Positions 1-7,231 of a DNA stretch of 64,000 nucleotides are shown piece after piece. The DNA is from CAUZFZ01 sp963579025 (GTDB lineage: Bacteria > Planctomycetota > Planctomycetia > Planctomycetales > Planctomycetaceae), in assembly GCA_963579025.1 (NCBI GenBank), contig CAUZFZ010000011.1:1-64000 (forward strand), in the 5' to 3' direction. The stretch's first letter is position 1. Every line of letters begins with the position of its first letter. Both the position numbers and the translations under genes were made by a program. The notes below the pieces were generated by a model. That model was given only the letters and a program-made list of their open reading frames with translations. It had not been told where the DNA came from and did not search any database.

Positions 1-75
1 CAGAACCCCGGCAGCCAGTCCTGAGCGACGGCCAGCCTGAGACCACGCCAATCCGCGTGGTCCAACACTCACAAG

Positions 76-111
76 GTGGGTCCGATTTCGACGCCGAAGT
101 GGGTCCGTTTT
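76..111 (+). repeat. Two copies of GTGGGTCCG(A/T)TTT, possible IS end
   Basis: The 13-mer GTGGGTCCGATTT at 76-88 recurs as GTGGGTCCGTTTT at 99-111. Repeated short motifs of this kind are found near the ends of IS21-like elements, so the far left of the window may be the end of an insertion sequence whose genes lie outside it. No transposase is visible. The stretch 1-172 contains no other supportable feature. Confidence 0.25.
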
Positions 112-172
112 GCACGCCTATCTCCAGACTGCTGCTACCGGAGCGGATCGTTCTGCCGGCGCAAACGACAGA

Positions 173-559
173 TCAATCTTCGAGCACTTCGGTCGACGAC
201 CAGCATTTCCGATGACGGTTTCGGCCGTTGGCGACGATCTCGTCGACGGCGGTGTCTCCTGTCCTTGCAGCGTGCTCCAGGTGCGTGCGGATTTCGTGGC
301 GTTGTTCGATGGTGACTCCCCCGCTGTGTCGCTCATACCTTTCCCGCAGCCGCTGAACTCGGGCTGAAAAGGCGACGTCAACCGGTAGCTGTTCGGCGAG
401 CCTTCGTCGCACCTCGTCGGAGAGTACTTCGAATCGACTGGCGAAAGTCTCGGCGCGATTCAGTTTGATCAGCATCCTTCTGGCCGCCGCCTGATTGGCT
501 CGGATTTCGTCGCGTGTTTCACGGTCGATGGACGGGTGCCGGAGCGTGTCGTATTTCAT
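173..559 (-). CDS. Hypothetical protein, Arg/Glu-rich and helical
   Basis: A 128-residue reading starting at ATG 559; the open frame extends to 670 but the extra residues look non-coding. The sequence is rich in Arg, Glu and Ala with a predicted helical character (for example DRETRDEIRANQAAARRM and EVRRRLAEQLP) and has no signal peptide or membrane segment. I do not recognise a family. There is no clear SD before 559. It lies near the left edge of the element and could be element cargo. Existence is supported only by protein-like composition and the lack of a better reading on the other strand, so it is uncertain. Confidence 0.4.
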   Translation of the reverse strand: MKYDTLRHPSIDRETRDEIRANQAAARRMLIKLNRAETFASRFEVLSDEVRRRLAEQLPVDVAFSARVQRLRERYERHSGGVTIEQRHEIRTHLEHAARTGDTAVDEIVANGRNRHRKCWSSTEVLED

Positions 560-1341
560 ATTGGCGAAACGGTTGTCGCCTTCGTGGCCGGTGCGGGCGT
601 CAAATCTCTCCACCGGTTCACTCTGCCACGAAACTGGAGGCGCGCGAACCATCGAATTGTGATTCGTCAAGCGGTTTTTCGAGGAGCCATTTTTCCCGGC
701 AGCTCAGCGGCGAGTTTTCCTGTCGACCGTCGGTTGGAATTCCCCTGCCGACAACCGCCCGTCGTCCGCGAGTCGGAGCAGGACCAGTCGGGGGCTGCGC
801 AGACGGAAGGGCGGCGCGGCCGTGTCGCAAAAACAAAACAGCACACACATACAAAGGGGGGCCAACTTGCCTCGGCCTCGCAAGGCCGAGTGCGAGCCCG
901 CACGTCAGAACTGGCCATTGAAAAACCGTCGATCGGGCTCGCAGGGGTGCCGGGGACGGATCCCCGGCTATTATGGTGGCAGCGTGGCGTGGACCGTCCG
1001 ACCATTGCAGGTTGAGATTGTGGGCGCCCTCAGAAGCCCACAATCAACCAGCACTCCGCAGCATAATAGCCGGGAATCACGGAGCACCGCGGAGTGAGTT
1101 CCCGGCACCCCCAAGTTGGGGCGGGGAAACAACATACAAAAACAGGGCTCGTTCCAGCGGCGCGACCCGGGGCGGACACCCTCTGGTACACCCTGCTGGT
1201 ACACCAGAGAGACCTCAAAACGGCAATCAGCCGCGTCACGGAGCACCTTCAGGTTGTGGAGCAGACGCGGTTCCAGCGGGTCGTTTCGAAAGTCTCGGCG
1301 GAGTTTTGGCGCCTCGATTCGATTCGTGATACGCTCGGCGC
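560..1341. other. Gene-poor stretch with a large dyad
   Basis: No convincing gene. The open frames here are short and low in protein-like signal. The main content is the nested inverted repeat at 944-1111, listed separately. A smaller dyad-rich segment around 866-905 surrounds CCTCGGCCTCGCAAGGCCGAG. Confidence 0.5.
944..1111. repeat. Nested inverted repeat of about 168 bp
   Basis: The outer arms begin GGGGTGCCGGGGACGG at 944 and end CCCGGCACCCC at 1111, and both contain CCCGGCTATTAT or its complement ATAATAGCCGGG. The centre is a separate hairpin: GGTTGAGATTGTGGGC (1010-1025) pairs with GCCCACAATCAACC (1036-1049) apart from a two-base insertion. The whole can fold into a long cruciform. It may be a MITE or REP-like repeat; no ORF is associated. 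Confidence 0.6.
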
Positions 1342-1938
1342 ATGGGTCACTGGGGCTCTCATCCCTGGCAGAATGATTCCGCTCTCGACTGGCTGGATAA
1401 ATTTGCTGCTGAGGCTCAACTGAATCAGCAGATCGACACGGGCTTGAATCTACCGCTGGAACAGATCGATGAAATTCGCGCGGCCGCGCACTTGCTGCTG
1501 ACGCTGTCGTCTTCGGACGTACAGTTTGTCCTCGACTCTGCACCATTGTTGAAGCTGGCTCAGACGCGACTGCTTGAGGCCATTGAAGCAAAGCTGTTCA
1601 CGAACCGACAATTCATCCTGCAGGTTCTGGGGGAAGTCACCGCTCTGAAAGCTGCGGTTTCGCGGCAGGGTCAACCCGGCAAAGATTCTCACAGTCCAAT
1701 CGACGGCCTGATCGAAGCCGGCGAACAGTTTGGCCTGACGCTGTACACGGTGGCCGACGTTGAGGGCGACATTCCAGAGTCGCGAGCACGAGACGTTGTA
1801 GGCACGGGTTTTCTCGATGGAGATGCAGTTCTGCACGTGCAGCTTGAAGACGGACGCCCAGACGGCTTCCTGCTGAAGTTCCGTTGCTCACCCAGTGACG
1901 GCAGCGAATTTGACGAGGGCAGTCAGCCGGTCAAATGA
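1342..1938 (+). CDS. DUF4259-like protein
   Basis: 198 residues. The N-terminus MGHWGSHPWQNDSALDWL matches the MGxWGxxxxxNDxAxDWL signature that I associate with DUF4259, a family of unknown function. The middle is helical and leucine-rich (residues about 30-110), and the C-terminal part (about 130-198) is mixed and acidic. There is no signal peptide or membrane segment, so it is probably cytoplasmic. The ATG has no clear SD. It is the first credible gene rightward of the large dyad inside the element and probably cargo. The family call rests on the N-terminal motif only. Confidence 0.65.
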   Translation: MGHWGSHPWQNDSALDWLDKFAAEAQLNQQIDTGLNLPLEQIDEIRAAAHLLLTLSSSDVQFVLDSAPLLKLAQTRLLEAIEAKLFTNRQFILQVLGEVTALKAAVSRQGQPGKDSHSPIDGLIEAGEQFGLTLYTVADVEGDIPESRARDVVGTGFLDGDAVLHVQLEDGRPDGFLLKFRCSPSDGSEFDEGSQPVK

Positions 1939-2407
1939 CGACCGGATTCTCACGGCGATCCGACTCGTGTTTCTGTTTCTGGTTCGACGAACCCAAACAG
2001 CCCTCCCCGCAGTAGCGAGATCATCTGCTGACGAGCTTACCCATTCACGAAAAGTCTGGAGAGGATCCTCTTTCGACTCGGTGTCGGGCGGATGTGACTC
2101 GGGCATTCAACGTGTGAAAGACGGCAATCATTCTGTCAGCAAAATTGAGAACGTTGAAACAATTCCGGCTTGACAGTTCTTTTGATGACTGCACAATGGC
2201 CATCACGACGTCACTGACGTTGCCTCCGGCTGACGACTGTTTCTGTTCCCTTTTGGCGAAGAACAGTCGCCCGGTTGTAATCCCATCTCTTCGGAGATCG
2301 TTTCTACCGAGCTGCAGCCACCTTTCGGCATGCACGCTCGGTACTTTTATTGGTGAGCACCGATTCAGAGTGCTCCTGATTCATGACGATCTTCAAGGAT
2401 TCCAGGG
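1939..2407 (+). other. Leader region upstream of the replication-relaxation gene
   Basis: No gene is supported. It contains a possible promoter (2170-2197, listed separately) and a small hairpin ATCTC-TTCG-GAGAT at 2284-2297 with a UUCG tetraloop, placed between that promoter and the ATG at 2408. Confidence 0.4.
2170..2197 (+). promoter_or_regulatory. Possible sigma70-type promoter
   Basis: TTGACA (2170-2175) and CACAAT (2192-2197) are separated by 16 bp. It would drive the gene at 2408 with a leader of about 200 nt. The -35 is a perfect consensus and the -10 matches four of six positions. Confidence 0.35.
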
Positions 2408-3286
2408 ATGCAGGTTCAGCCTGACGATTTCAATGTGCTGGCAACCATTGCCCGTTACTACCTGTTGACGCGAGATCAGATCCAATCGATCTGCTTTCCC
2501 GAACAGAGTTCCGGTCGAGCGACGCGTCGTCGGCTGCTGCGGCTTCGTGAAGCCAACCACCTGACGCGCCACCGTGTTCCGGTCGCGTTGCCTGAGACCA
2601 ATGGGGCGGCGCCGGTTTACTACGTCACGAAGAGCGGCGCCGAAGCTCTCGCGTCTTACTTCGAGGACGAACGGTTTCTCACGACCAATACAAAGCATCC
2701 TCGCGCTGATCGGCTCAGCCATTGGACGGCCATCAATCAGACACGCCTGTTGCTGGAGCGTGCAATCGCCGCCCAGTCGTACGTAAAACTGGCGGGCTGG
2801 TTCACCGAGTGGGAAACGGTCAACAAAGATGACGCCGAGAAGGACCAGTTCGTACTGCACACGCAGCTCTCTGAAGAACCGCCGCTGTCGTGCTCGCCGG
2901 ACGCCGCGTTCATGCTGACTGTTCACGACGTCAGCAAAGTCTTCTACCTGGAGCAGGATCTCGGCACGTCTTCGCCGACGCAGATCGCCGCTCGTAAAAC
3001 AAAAGGCTACGCGTCGATGCTCCAGCGCGAGCTTCATCGCAAACATTTTCCGGACACAACGCTGAGCCGGTTTTCCGTGCTCGTTGTGACGAACTCGTCG
3101 TATCGCTGTCGAGCAATCGGCGAAGCACTGCGAAAGCGACCGAATCCCGAAGCGTGGCTTCTGATCAACCAGAAGGAGCTGACTGTCAATTCGTTTCTTC
3201 ACTCACCCATTGTCTACGACACGCAGGCCGTTCCAGGTCCGCTGGTCAAACCGGCAACTCCAACTGACGAATCATCGTCTGCTTGA
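2408..3286 (+). CDS. Replication-relaxation family protein
   Basis: 292 residues. The N-terminal 60 residues form a winged-helix-like segment (LATIARYYLLTRDQIQ, then RATRRRLLRLREANHLTRH), followed by YYVTKSGAEAL and an alpha/beta region containing D-rich segments (SCSPDAAFMLT and YLEQDLGTSS). This order matches the replication-relaxation (Replic_Relax) family found on plasmids and integrative elements, which is linked to DNA relaxation or replication initiation. The ATG at 2408 has AAGGA at 2395-2399 as SD. It is the largest intact gene of the element. I infer the family from overall pattern, not from a search, and the biochemical role is unproven. Confidence 0.7.
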   Translation: MQVQPDDFNVLATIARYYLLTRDQIQSICFPEQSSGRATRRRLLRLREANHLTRHRVPVALPETNGAAPVYYVTKSGAEALASYFEDERFLTTNTKHPRADRLSHWTAINQTRLLLERAIAAQSYVKLAGWFTEWETVNKDDAEKDQFVLHTQLSEEPPLSCSPDAAFMLTVHDVSKVFYLEQDLGTSSPTQIAARKTKGYASMLQRELHRKHFPDTTLSRFSVLVVTNSSYRCRAIGEALRKRPNPEAWLLINQKELTVNSFLHSPIVYDTQAVPGPLVKPATPTDESSSA

Positions 3287-3378
3287 GTTGTCTTTACTCT
3301 GCCACACTCCAGTCACTGAAATCGTCAACACGTTCAGGGACGTGCTTGCCAACCTCAGTGCCGTGTGGATTTTCATAA

Positions 3379-3420
3379 GGAGCGGCGGTCTCGGCCTGCC
3401 GATCCGTCGCTCCGCGTTTT
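3379..3420 (+). terminator. Hairpin with T-rich tail before the gene at 3442
   Basis: GGAGCGGCGG (3379-3388) pairs with CCGTCGCTCC (3404-3413), ten pairs with one G-U, and is followed by GCGTTTTGTTTCTTTTC. It sits 92 nt after the stop at 3286 and 22 nt before the ATG at 3442. It could terminate the upstream transcript or attenuate the next gene. Confidence 0.55.
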
Positions 3421-3441
3421 GTTTCTTTTCTCCCCCTACCT

Positions 3442-3708
3442 ATGGCAGATTCAAAGAATGCCAGCACTTCAAAGCCCGTTCAGACATACCGCCTGCACGG
3501 CGTCTCCGTCAGCATCTTCGCCAATCCGACGAAGTCCAACGGAGAAGATTCCGTCTTCTACAAAGTCAGCCTTCAGCGGACTTTCAAGGACGGCGACGAG
3601 TTCCGTACGACGAACAGCTTCAGCAGGGACGACCTCCCGATAGTTGAACTGCTCGCCCGTCGCGCGTGGGAATACATCCTCGCCGCGGAGTCGTCGACTG
3701 ACTCATGA
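3442..3708 (+). CDS. Small element protein, paralogue of the gene at 5364
   Basis: 88 residues. The core VSVSIFANPTKS...YKVSLQRTFKDGDEF..TNSFSRDDLP aligns with VSASVFAHN...VSIQKRYKDGDDV..TSSFNLAELP in the protein at 5364, so the two are paralogues. I recall similar small proteins with a (Y/F)KDxD..SF..DLP pattern on bacterial mobile elements, but I know of no established function. The predicted fold is mostly beta followed by a C-terminal helix. No SD is present: the ATG follows a pyrimidine-rich run (TTTCTTTTCTCCCCCTACCT). It is bracketed by hairpins at 3379 and 3715 and so appears to be a single-gene unit. Confidence 0.7.
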   Translation: MADSKNASTSKPVQTYRLHGVSVSIFANPTKSNGEDSVFYKVSLQRTFKDGDEFRTTNSFSRDDLPIVELLARRAWEYILAAESSTDS

Positions 3709-3714
3709 TCAACA

Positions 3715-3744
3715 GCGAGTGGACTGCCCTGATAGTCCACTCGC
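3715..3744 (+). terminator. Perfect 11-bp hairpin, loop GCCCTGAT
   Basis: GCGAGTGGACT (3715-3725) and AGTCCACTCGC (3734-3744) pair perfectly around GCCCTGAT. It starts six bases after the stop codon at 3708. There is no T-run, so a simple intrinsic terminator is not certain. The loop resembles those at 4342, 4772 and 5075. Confidence 0.65.
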
Positions 3745-3976
3745 GGCCAGGAGCAACCGGTCGGTGATCCATCACTGGAGTCACCGGCCCTCGCACTGGC
3801 AGACAAACAAACCCTGTCGAGATTCCCGGTCCGTTTCACCGTGGACTCTCACTCTCTTCCGATTTAAGCGACCACACACGAAGGACACAGCCTGCTTCAG
3901 GGGAGCTGAGTTGCGTCCGTTCGTTGTGGAATTTCCGGTTGCGCTGCAACCCATTTATCATTTACCCTGTTTCCCT

Positions 3977-4327
3977 ATGAGTAAGGATACCAATCCACCG
4001 GCCACGAAGGCTGAGATTGAAGCCATGATGGATTCTATCGGGCGCCATCAAATCAAAATGGATCGCTGGGCCAAGCAGCAGCTTGAAGCCCATGAAAAAT
4101 CCAGTGAGGGCATCCGTGAATCAATCCAGCGTTTCGAAAAACGTTTCGACGAGAAACTCGATCGGAGTCTGGACGAGATGAAACGCCATCTCGGAGTCCT
4201 GATGGAGGAAATCCGTCACGACCTTGTCGGAGCAGGACGCGATGAAGTGAGCAGTCTCGTTGACTCGAAGATTGATCACGAAGTCCGTCTGTTGCGGCTC
4301 GAACGGTCCGTCGGAATCGTCGCGTAA
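3977..4327 (+). CDS. Small coiled-coil protein of unknown function
   Basis: 116 residues from ATG 3977. The open frame extends back to 3644, but that part overlaps the preceding gene and hairpin and is not protein-like. Residues 10-110 are charged and heptad-like (RHQIKMDRWAKQQLEAHEK, then FEKRFDEKLDRSLDEMKRHL), predicting a long coiled coil. There is no membrane segment or signal peptide. The ATG has no SD and follows a pyrimidine-rich run (ATCATTTACCCTGTTTCCCT), as for the gene at 3442. It is followed after five bases by a hairpin. I do not recognise a family. Confidence 0.6.
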   Translation: MSKDTNPPATKAEIEAMMDSIGRHQIKMDRWAKQQLEAHEKSSEGIRESIQRFEKRFDEKLDRSLDEMKRHLGVLMEEIRHDLVGAGRDEVSSLVDSKIDHEVRLLRLERSVGIVA

Positions 4328-4332
4328 TGATT

Positions 4333-4357
4333 GGGAGTCTGCCCCTGACAGGCTCCC
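4333..4357 (+). terminator. 9-bp hairpin, loop CCCCTGA
   Basis: GGGAGTCTG (4333-4341) pairs with CAGGCTCCC (4349-4357) with one G-U, loop CCCCTGA, five bases after the stop at 4327. A second small dyad, CGTCACA-TC-TGTGACG, follows at 4360-4375. Confidence 0.6.
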
Positions 4358-4553
4358 CTCGTCACATCTGTGACGAAGCCGGGTGAACCGAAGCGACGCG
4401 ATCGAATTGCGAACTTCGTAACACCGGCCGAAACACAAATCCATTTTCCCGCCACACGGACCTTTCCCGCACGCTGGCACACTCTTTTCGAGTTACCGCG
4501 ACGACATCACGTCCGTCGCGTCATGCCATTGTCTGCGAAAGAAAGGCTCTGCG

Positions 4554-4757
4554 ATGAATGTCACTCTGACTGCCTGGCAGGATTCAACTTCCTGTGGCTG
4601 GTGCGAGAAAAGTCGTCCGTGTGTCACCACGAGTTTCGATGACGGCTTTCTGAAGAACGTTGATTTGTGCTTCAGTTGCCTCCAGCAGACGCTGAAGGTT
4701 CGCAGTCGTCAGGAAACTGCTCCCGGCGACACGAAGTCTGATCGTACAACAAAGTAG
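4554..4757 (+). CDS. Small cysteine-rich (zinc-ribbon-like) protein
   Basis: 67 residues with cysteines at 14, 17, 23, 39 and 42. The CGWC and CFSC pairs, 22 residues apart, look like a four-cysteine zinc ribbon. The start is supported by GAAAGG about 8 bases before the ATG. A hairpin CGCGACG/CGTCGCG at 4497-4520 lies in the leader and another follows at 4761. I do not recognise a family. DNA, RNA or protein binding would be usual for such small ribbons but is not shown here. Confidence 0.6.
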   Translation: MNVTLTAWQDSTSCGWCEKSRPCVTTSFDDGFLKNVDLCFSCLQQTLKVRSRQETAPGDTKSDRTTK

Positions 4758-4760
4758 CGT

Positions 4761-4800
4761 CAGCGGATCTCTCAGGGGCATTTCCGAGATCTACTCGCTG
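4761..4800 (+). terminator. Bulged hairpin, loop TCAGGGGC
   Basis: CAGCG plus GATCTC (4761-4771) pair with GAGATC (4786-4791) and CGCTG (4796-4800), with a four-base bulge TACT. The loop TCAGGGGCATTTCC contains TCAGGGGC, the exact reverse complement of GCCCCTGA. It starts three bases after the stop at 4757. A further perfect dyad GTGCCGAA-GA-TTCGGCAC lies at 4811-4828, before the next gene. Confidence 0.55.
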
Positions 4801-4851
4801 CTGAGTTGTCGTGCCGAAGATTCGGCACACTATTCGTTTCCCCATTCACTT

Positions 4852-5052
4852 ATGACTTCAGCAACCAGAAAGAAGCTCCGCAAAGTGGCCGATATCGCTT
4901 ACTCGGCACCATCCGATCAAACAAGGCCTCGCTGGATCAAGAAGGGTCGCCGCTGGATTCGCAGCGTTCCAATTGACATGCCTGGCCCCTTGTACGATCT
5001 CGGTGTCATGCTGCTTTGTCTGCTGGCGGCACTTGCCACACTCTTCGTCTGA
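4852..5052 (+). CDS. Small basic membrane protein
   Basis: 66 residues: a basic N-terminus (TRKKLRKVADI, then PRWIKKGRRWIRS) and one C-terminal hydrophobic helix (about residues 46-66, LYDLGVMLLCLLAALATLFV) that ends the protein. This predicts a tail-anchored inner-membrane protein with its basic part in the cytoplasm. The ATG has no SD and follows ATTCGTTTCCCCATTCACTT, again a pyrimidine-rich leader. It is followed after ten bases by a perfect 12-bp hairpin. No family is recognised. Confidence 0.6.
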   Translation: MTSATRKKLRKVADIAYSAPSDQTRPRWIKKGRRWIRSVPIDMPGPLYDLGVMLLCLLAALATLFV

Positions 5053-5062
5053 AGAATCTATT

Positions 5063-5096
5063 CGTCGAAGTCAGCTGCCCCTGTCTGACTTCGACG
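5063..5096 (+). terminator. Perfect 12-bp hairpin, loop CTGCCCCTGT
   Basis: CGTCGAAGTCAG (5063-5074) and CTGACTTCGACG (5085-5096) pair perfectly around CTGCCCCTGT. It begins ten bases after the stop at 5052. No T-run follows directly. Confidence 0.65.
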
Positions 5097-5363
5097 TAAG
5101 TTTCCCGGGGAAACTCTGCCAGGTAACGGCTTCGGCGACTCGCGTTGCGAGAACCGATTCTGACTGGCTGAATCGTCAAGGAAGAACAGTCTCACGCTGA
5201 CCGACTCCCTTTTACGAGGTCGCGCCACTTTCGACTTACGCCGCAATCTCCTTGCGCTCATGCGTGAGCTGCGGCAGTCTGCTTCGCAGTCAGCAATCTG
5301 CTGGCCGCTCTGCATGTGCAGAGCATCGCGAATCAAAGGCCTTCCTCGGAAAGGGAAATCACC

Positions 5364-5633
5364 ATGGCACAGAGTTCTTCATCACAGCGAAAACCTGAAA
5401 AGGTCTTTCGCATCGGATTCGTCTCCGCGTCGGTATTCGCCCACAACGTCGAAACCGACGACGGTACGCGCACGATCCGCTCCGTCAGCATCCAGAAGCG
5501 CTACAAGGACGGCGACGACGTGAAGTACACATCTTCCTTCAACCTCGCCGAACTTCCGCAGGCGATGCGAGCCCTCCAGCTCGCACAGGCTCACGTCGAA
5601 TCGGAAGAAGCCGAAATCCACCTCGCCGAATAG
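5364..5633 (+). CDS. Small element protein, paralogue of the gene at 3442
   Basis: 89 residues from ATG 5364, chosen because AAGGGAAA at 5351-5358 is a good SD and because the earlier ATG at 5316 adds residues with no counterpart in the paralogue. The core KVFRIGFVSASVFAHN, SIQKRYKDGDDV and SSFNLAELPQAM parallels the protein at 3442. The C-terminus is an acidic amphipathic helix ending EEAEIHLAE. A dyad GCTCTGCA-TG-TGCAGAGC (5307-5324) lies upstream and a strong hairpin downstream (5653). Function is unknown; keeping two diverged copies suggests separate roles. Confidence 0.72.
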   Translation: MAQSSSSQRKPEKVFRIGFVSASVFAHNVETDDGTRTIRSVSIQKRYKDGDDVKYTSSFNLAELPQAMRALQLAQAHVESEEAEIHLAE

Positions 5634-5652
5634 TCGCCTCTCGATTCGCAAA

Positions 5653-5680
5653 GCCGGCAGCTCCCAAAAGAGCTGCCGGC
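5653..5680 (+). terminator. Perfect 11-bp hairpin followed by T-rich sequence
   Basis: GCCGGCAGCTC (5653-5663) and GAGCTGCCGGC (5670-5680) pair around CCAAAA, followed by CATTTCTTC. It starts 19 bases after the stop at 5633 and lies before the HTH gene. It is a likely intrinsic terminator and the only one of the five whose loop lacks the GCCC(C)TG motif. Confidence 0.7.
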
Positions 5681-5717
5681 CATTTCTTCGCCATGAATTC
5701 ACCAGCCAGCAGCAGGC

Positions 5718-5996
5718 ATGATCATGAATATGCAAGACCTTGCAGAGCGATTGGACCGCATCGAAAGTTCTCTGCAACAACTGGCAGTTCAACGACTGAT
5801 TAAGGAGTACTACTCCACGTCGGAGATTGCTCGACTTGTGAAGCGATCTGAATTCACCGTTCGAGAGTGGTGTCGCCTCGGCCGTATCGCTGCTGAAAAG
5901 AGAGCGTGCGGGCGAGGCCGCTCCCAGGAATGGATGATCCCTCATGACGAACTGCTTCGATTTCAGTGTGAAGGCCTATTGCCCATCGAACACTGA
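5718..5996 (+). CDS. Excisionase-like helix-turn-helix protein
   Basis: 92 residues. After a short coiled N-terminus (LAERLDRIESSLQQL), residues about 33-85 (YYSTSEIARLVKRSEFTVREWCRLGRI, then EWMIPHDELLRF) match the MerR/excisionase type HTH_17 fold, in which a winged helix binds DNA beside an integrase. The start at 5718 has a nearby alternative ATG at 5724. Its 3' end overlaps the 3' end of the recombinase gene on the other strand by 21 bp. By context it is the likely recombination directionality factor or a regulator of the element. Confidence 0.72.
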   Translation: MIMNMQDLAERLDRIESSLQQLAVQRLIKEYYSTSEIARLVKRSEFTVREWCRLGRIAAEKRACGRGRSQEWMIPHDELLRFQCEGLLPIEH

Positions 5997-7226
5997 CCGG
6001 ATTGCCTGCCGTTGGGTATCCGGGAAGAGATGCTGGTATCGCTTCATCATCTCTTCCGTCTGATGTCCCATCCAGGCATTGATCAAACGCTGGTCGACGC
6101 CCTTTGCCGCACAATTCGAGGCAAAGCTGTGCCGCAGCACGTGCCATCCACGAACTCGCTCCCACTTCGTGCCGGACAGTGTGCGTTTAAGATGATCATC
6201 TGCCTGAGCAATCGTCAGTGGCGGAGCTTGCCTGCGTTCAGTGAGGCTCAGAGCATTTTTGCTGAAACTGAAAGCGTACTTACCGCCTGGGTGCTTCAAG
6301 AACCATTCGGTCAAGACGCTTGTTAAGGCTGCAGACAACGGCACCAGCCGTGTCGTGTATTTCTGGCGGTTCCGCTTCTTCTCCCTGATTGTCATCGTGC
6401 CAGCTTCGAGGTCGAAGTCCCGTACCTGGGCTCTCAGCAGTTCACTCCGTCGGGCTCCCGTTTATGCAGCCGTCGCAATAATCGGATGAATGAATGCGTT
6501 ACGCGACTTCTCAGAGACAAATGACAAAAACTCTGTGATTTCCGATAGCGTCAAGAACAGACAGGCCCACAGTTCAGCGTGTTCCCAATCGTCCAAGCCT
6601 TCACGCCTAATCTGATATTCGATTTCGTTCCATGTTTGAAAGCGGTTTTTTTCTTCGGTCTTTCGGTATCTGAGTCCCTTGCCAGCAAACGGATCGCTCA
6701 CATAGTCAAGCTTCTGTGCCCAAGACCAGATAGAGCGAAACGTCGCGACCTCTTTCTTAATCGTCGTTGGGCTGAGCTTTCTACCGCGTATGCCGTTTTC
6801 CTGTGATCGTGTGTCAACATATTTCTGTAGATCAGCAAACGACAGGGACTTTAACGACAATTCACTGCCAAGAATCCGCTGCAGATGGTTCGCATGGATT
6901 CTGATCGTGGCGAGCGAGTTCGACTCCATTGAACCATCGGACATAGCGATAAGGTAGGCATCGAAAACCTCGGAAAGGAATACCACGTCTGGCAACACTG
7001 GCTTCTCGCTCAGCCTGCCATCCGAAAGCAGATAAGTCGCCAGTTCGCGAGTGTCCGCTGGAATCGACAACCGTCCTGTCTCAACAAGTCGAATGTTTTC
7101 ATCGACTCGGCAGACTGCCGCGTTTGCGGTTCGTTGATCAGTCGTCTTCAGAGACGTCCTGAAGATTTTTCCGGAATACCGAAATCCCAGATGAAATACC
7201 TTTCCGCGCTTTGTCAGCCACGCCAT
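5976..7226 (-). pseudogene. Tyrosine recombinase (integrase) with in-frame TAA
   Basis: Read from ATG 7226 the frame is open for 254 codons, meets TAA at 6464-6462, and continues in the same frame to the stop at 5976; no frameshift is needed. The N-terminal part has an arm/core-binding region (MAWLTKRGKVFHLGFRYSGK). After the stop come TGARRSELLR with the catalytic Arg, HVLRHSF, MGHQ and the tyrosine in MKRYQHLF. Family members usually read AxTGxRRSE at the break, so a Tyr codon (TAC or TAT) probably became TAA. The truncated product would lack every catalytic residue. SD AGGAG lies at 7237-7233. A recent mutation, a sequencing error or readthrough are the alternatives. Confidence 0.85.
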
Positions 7227-7231
7227 TGTTC

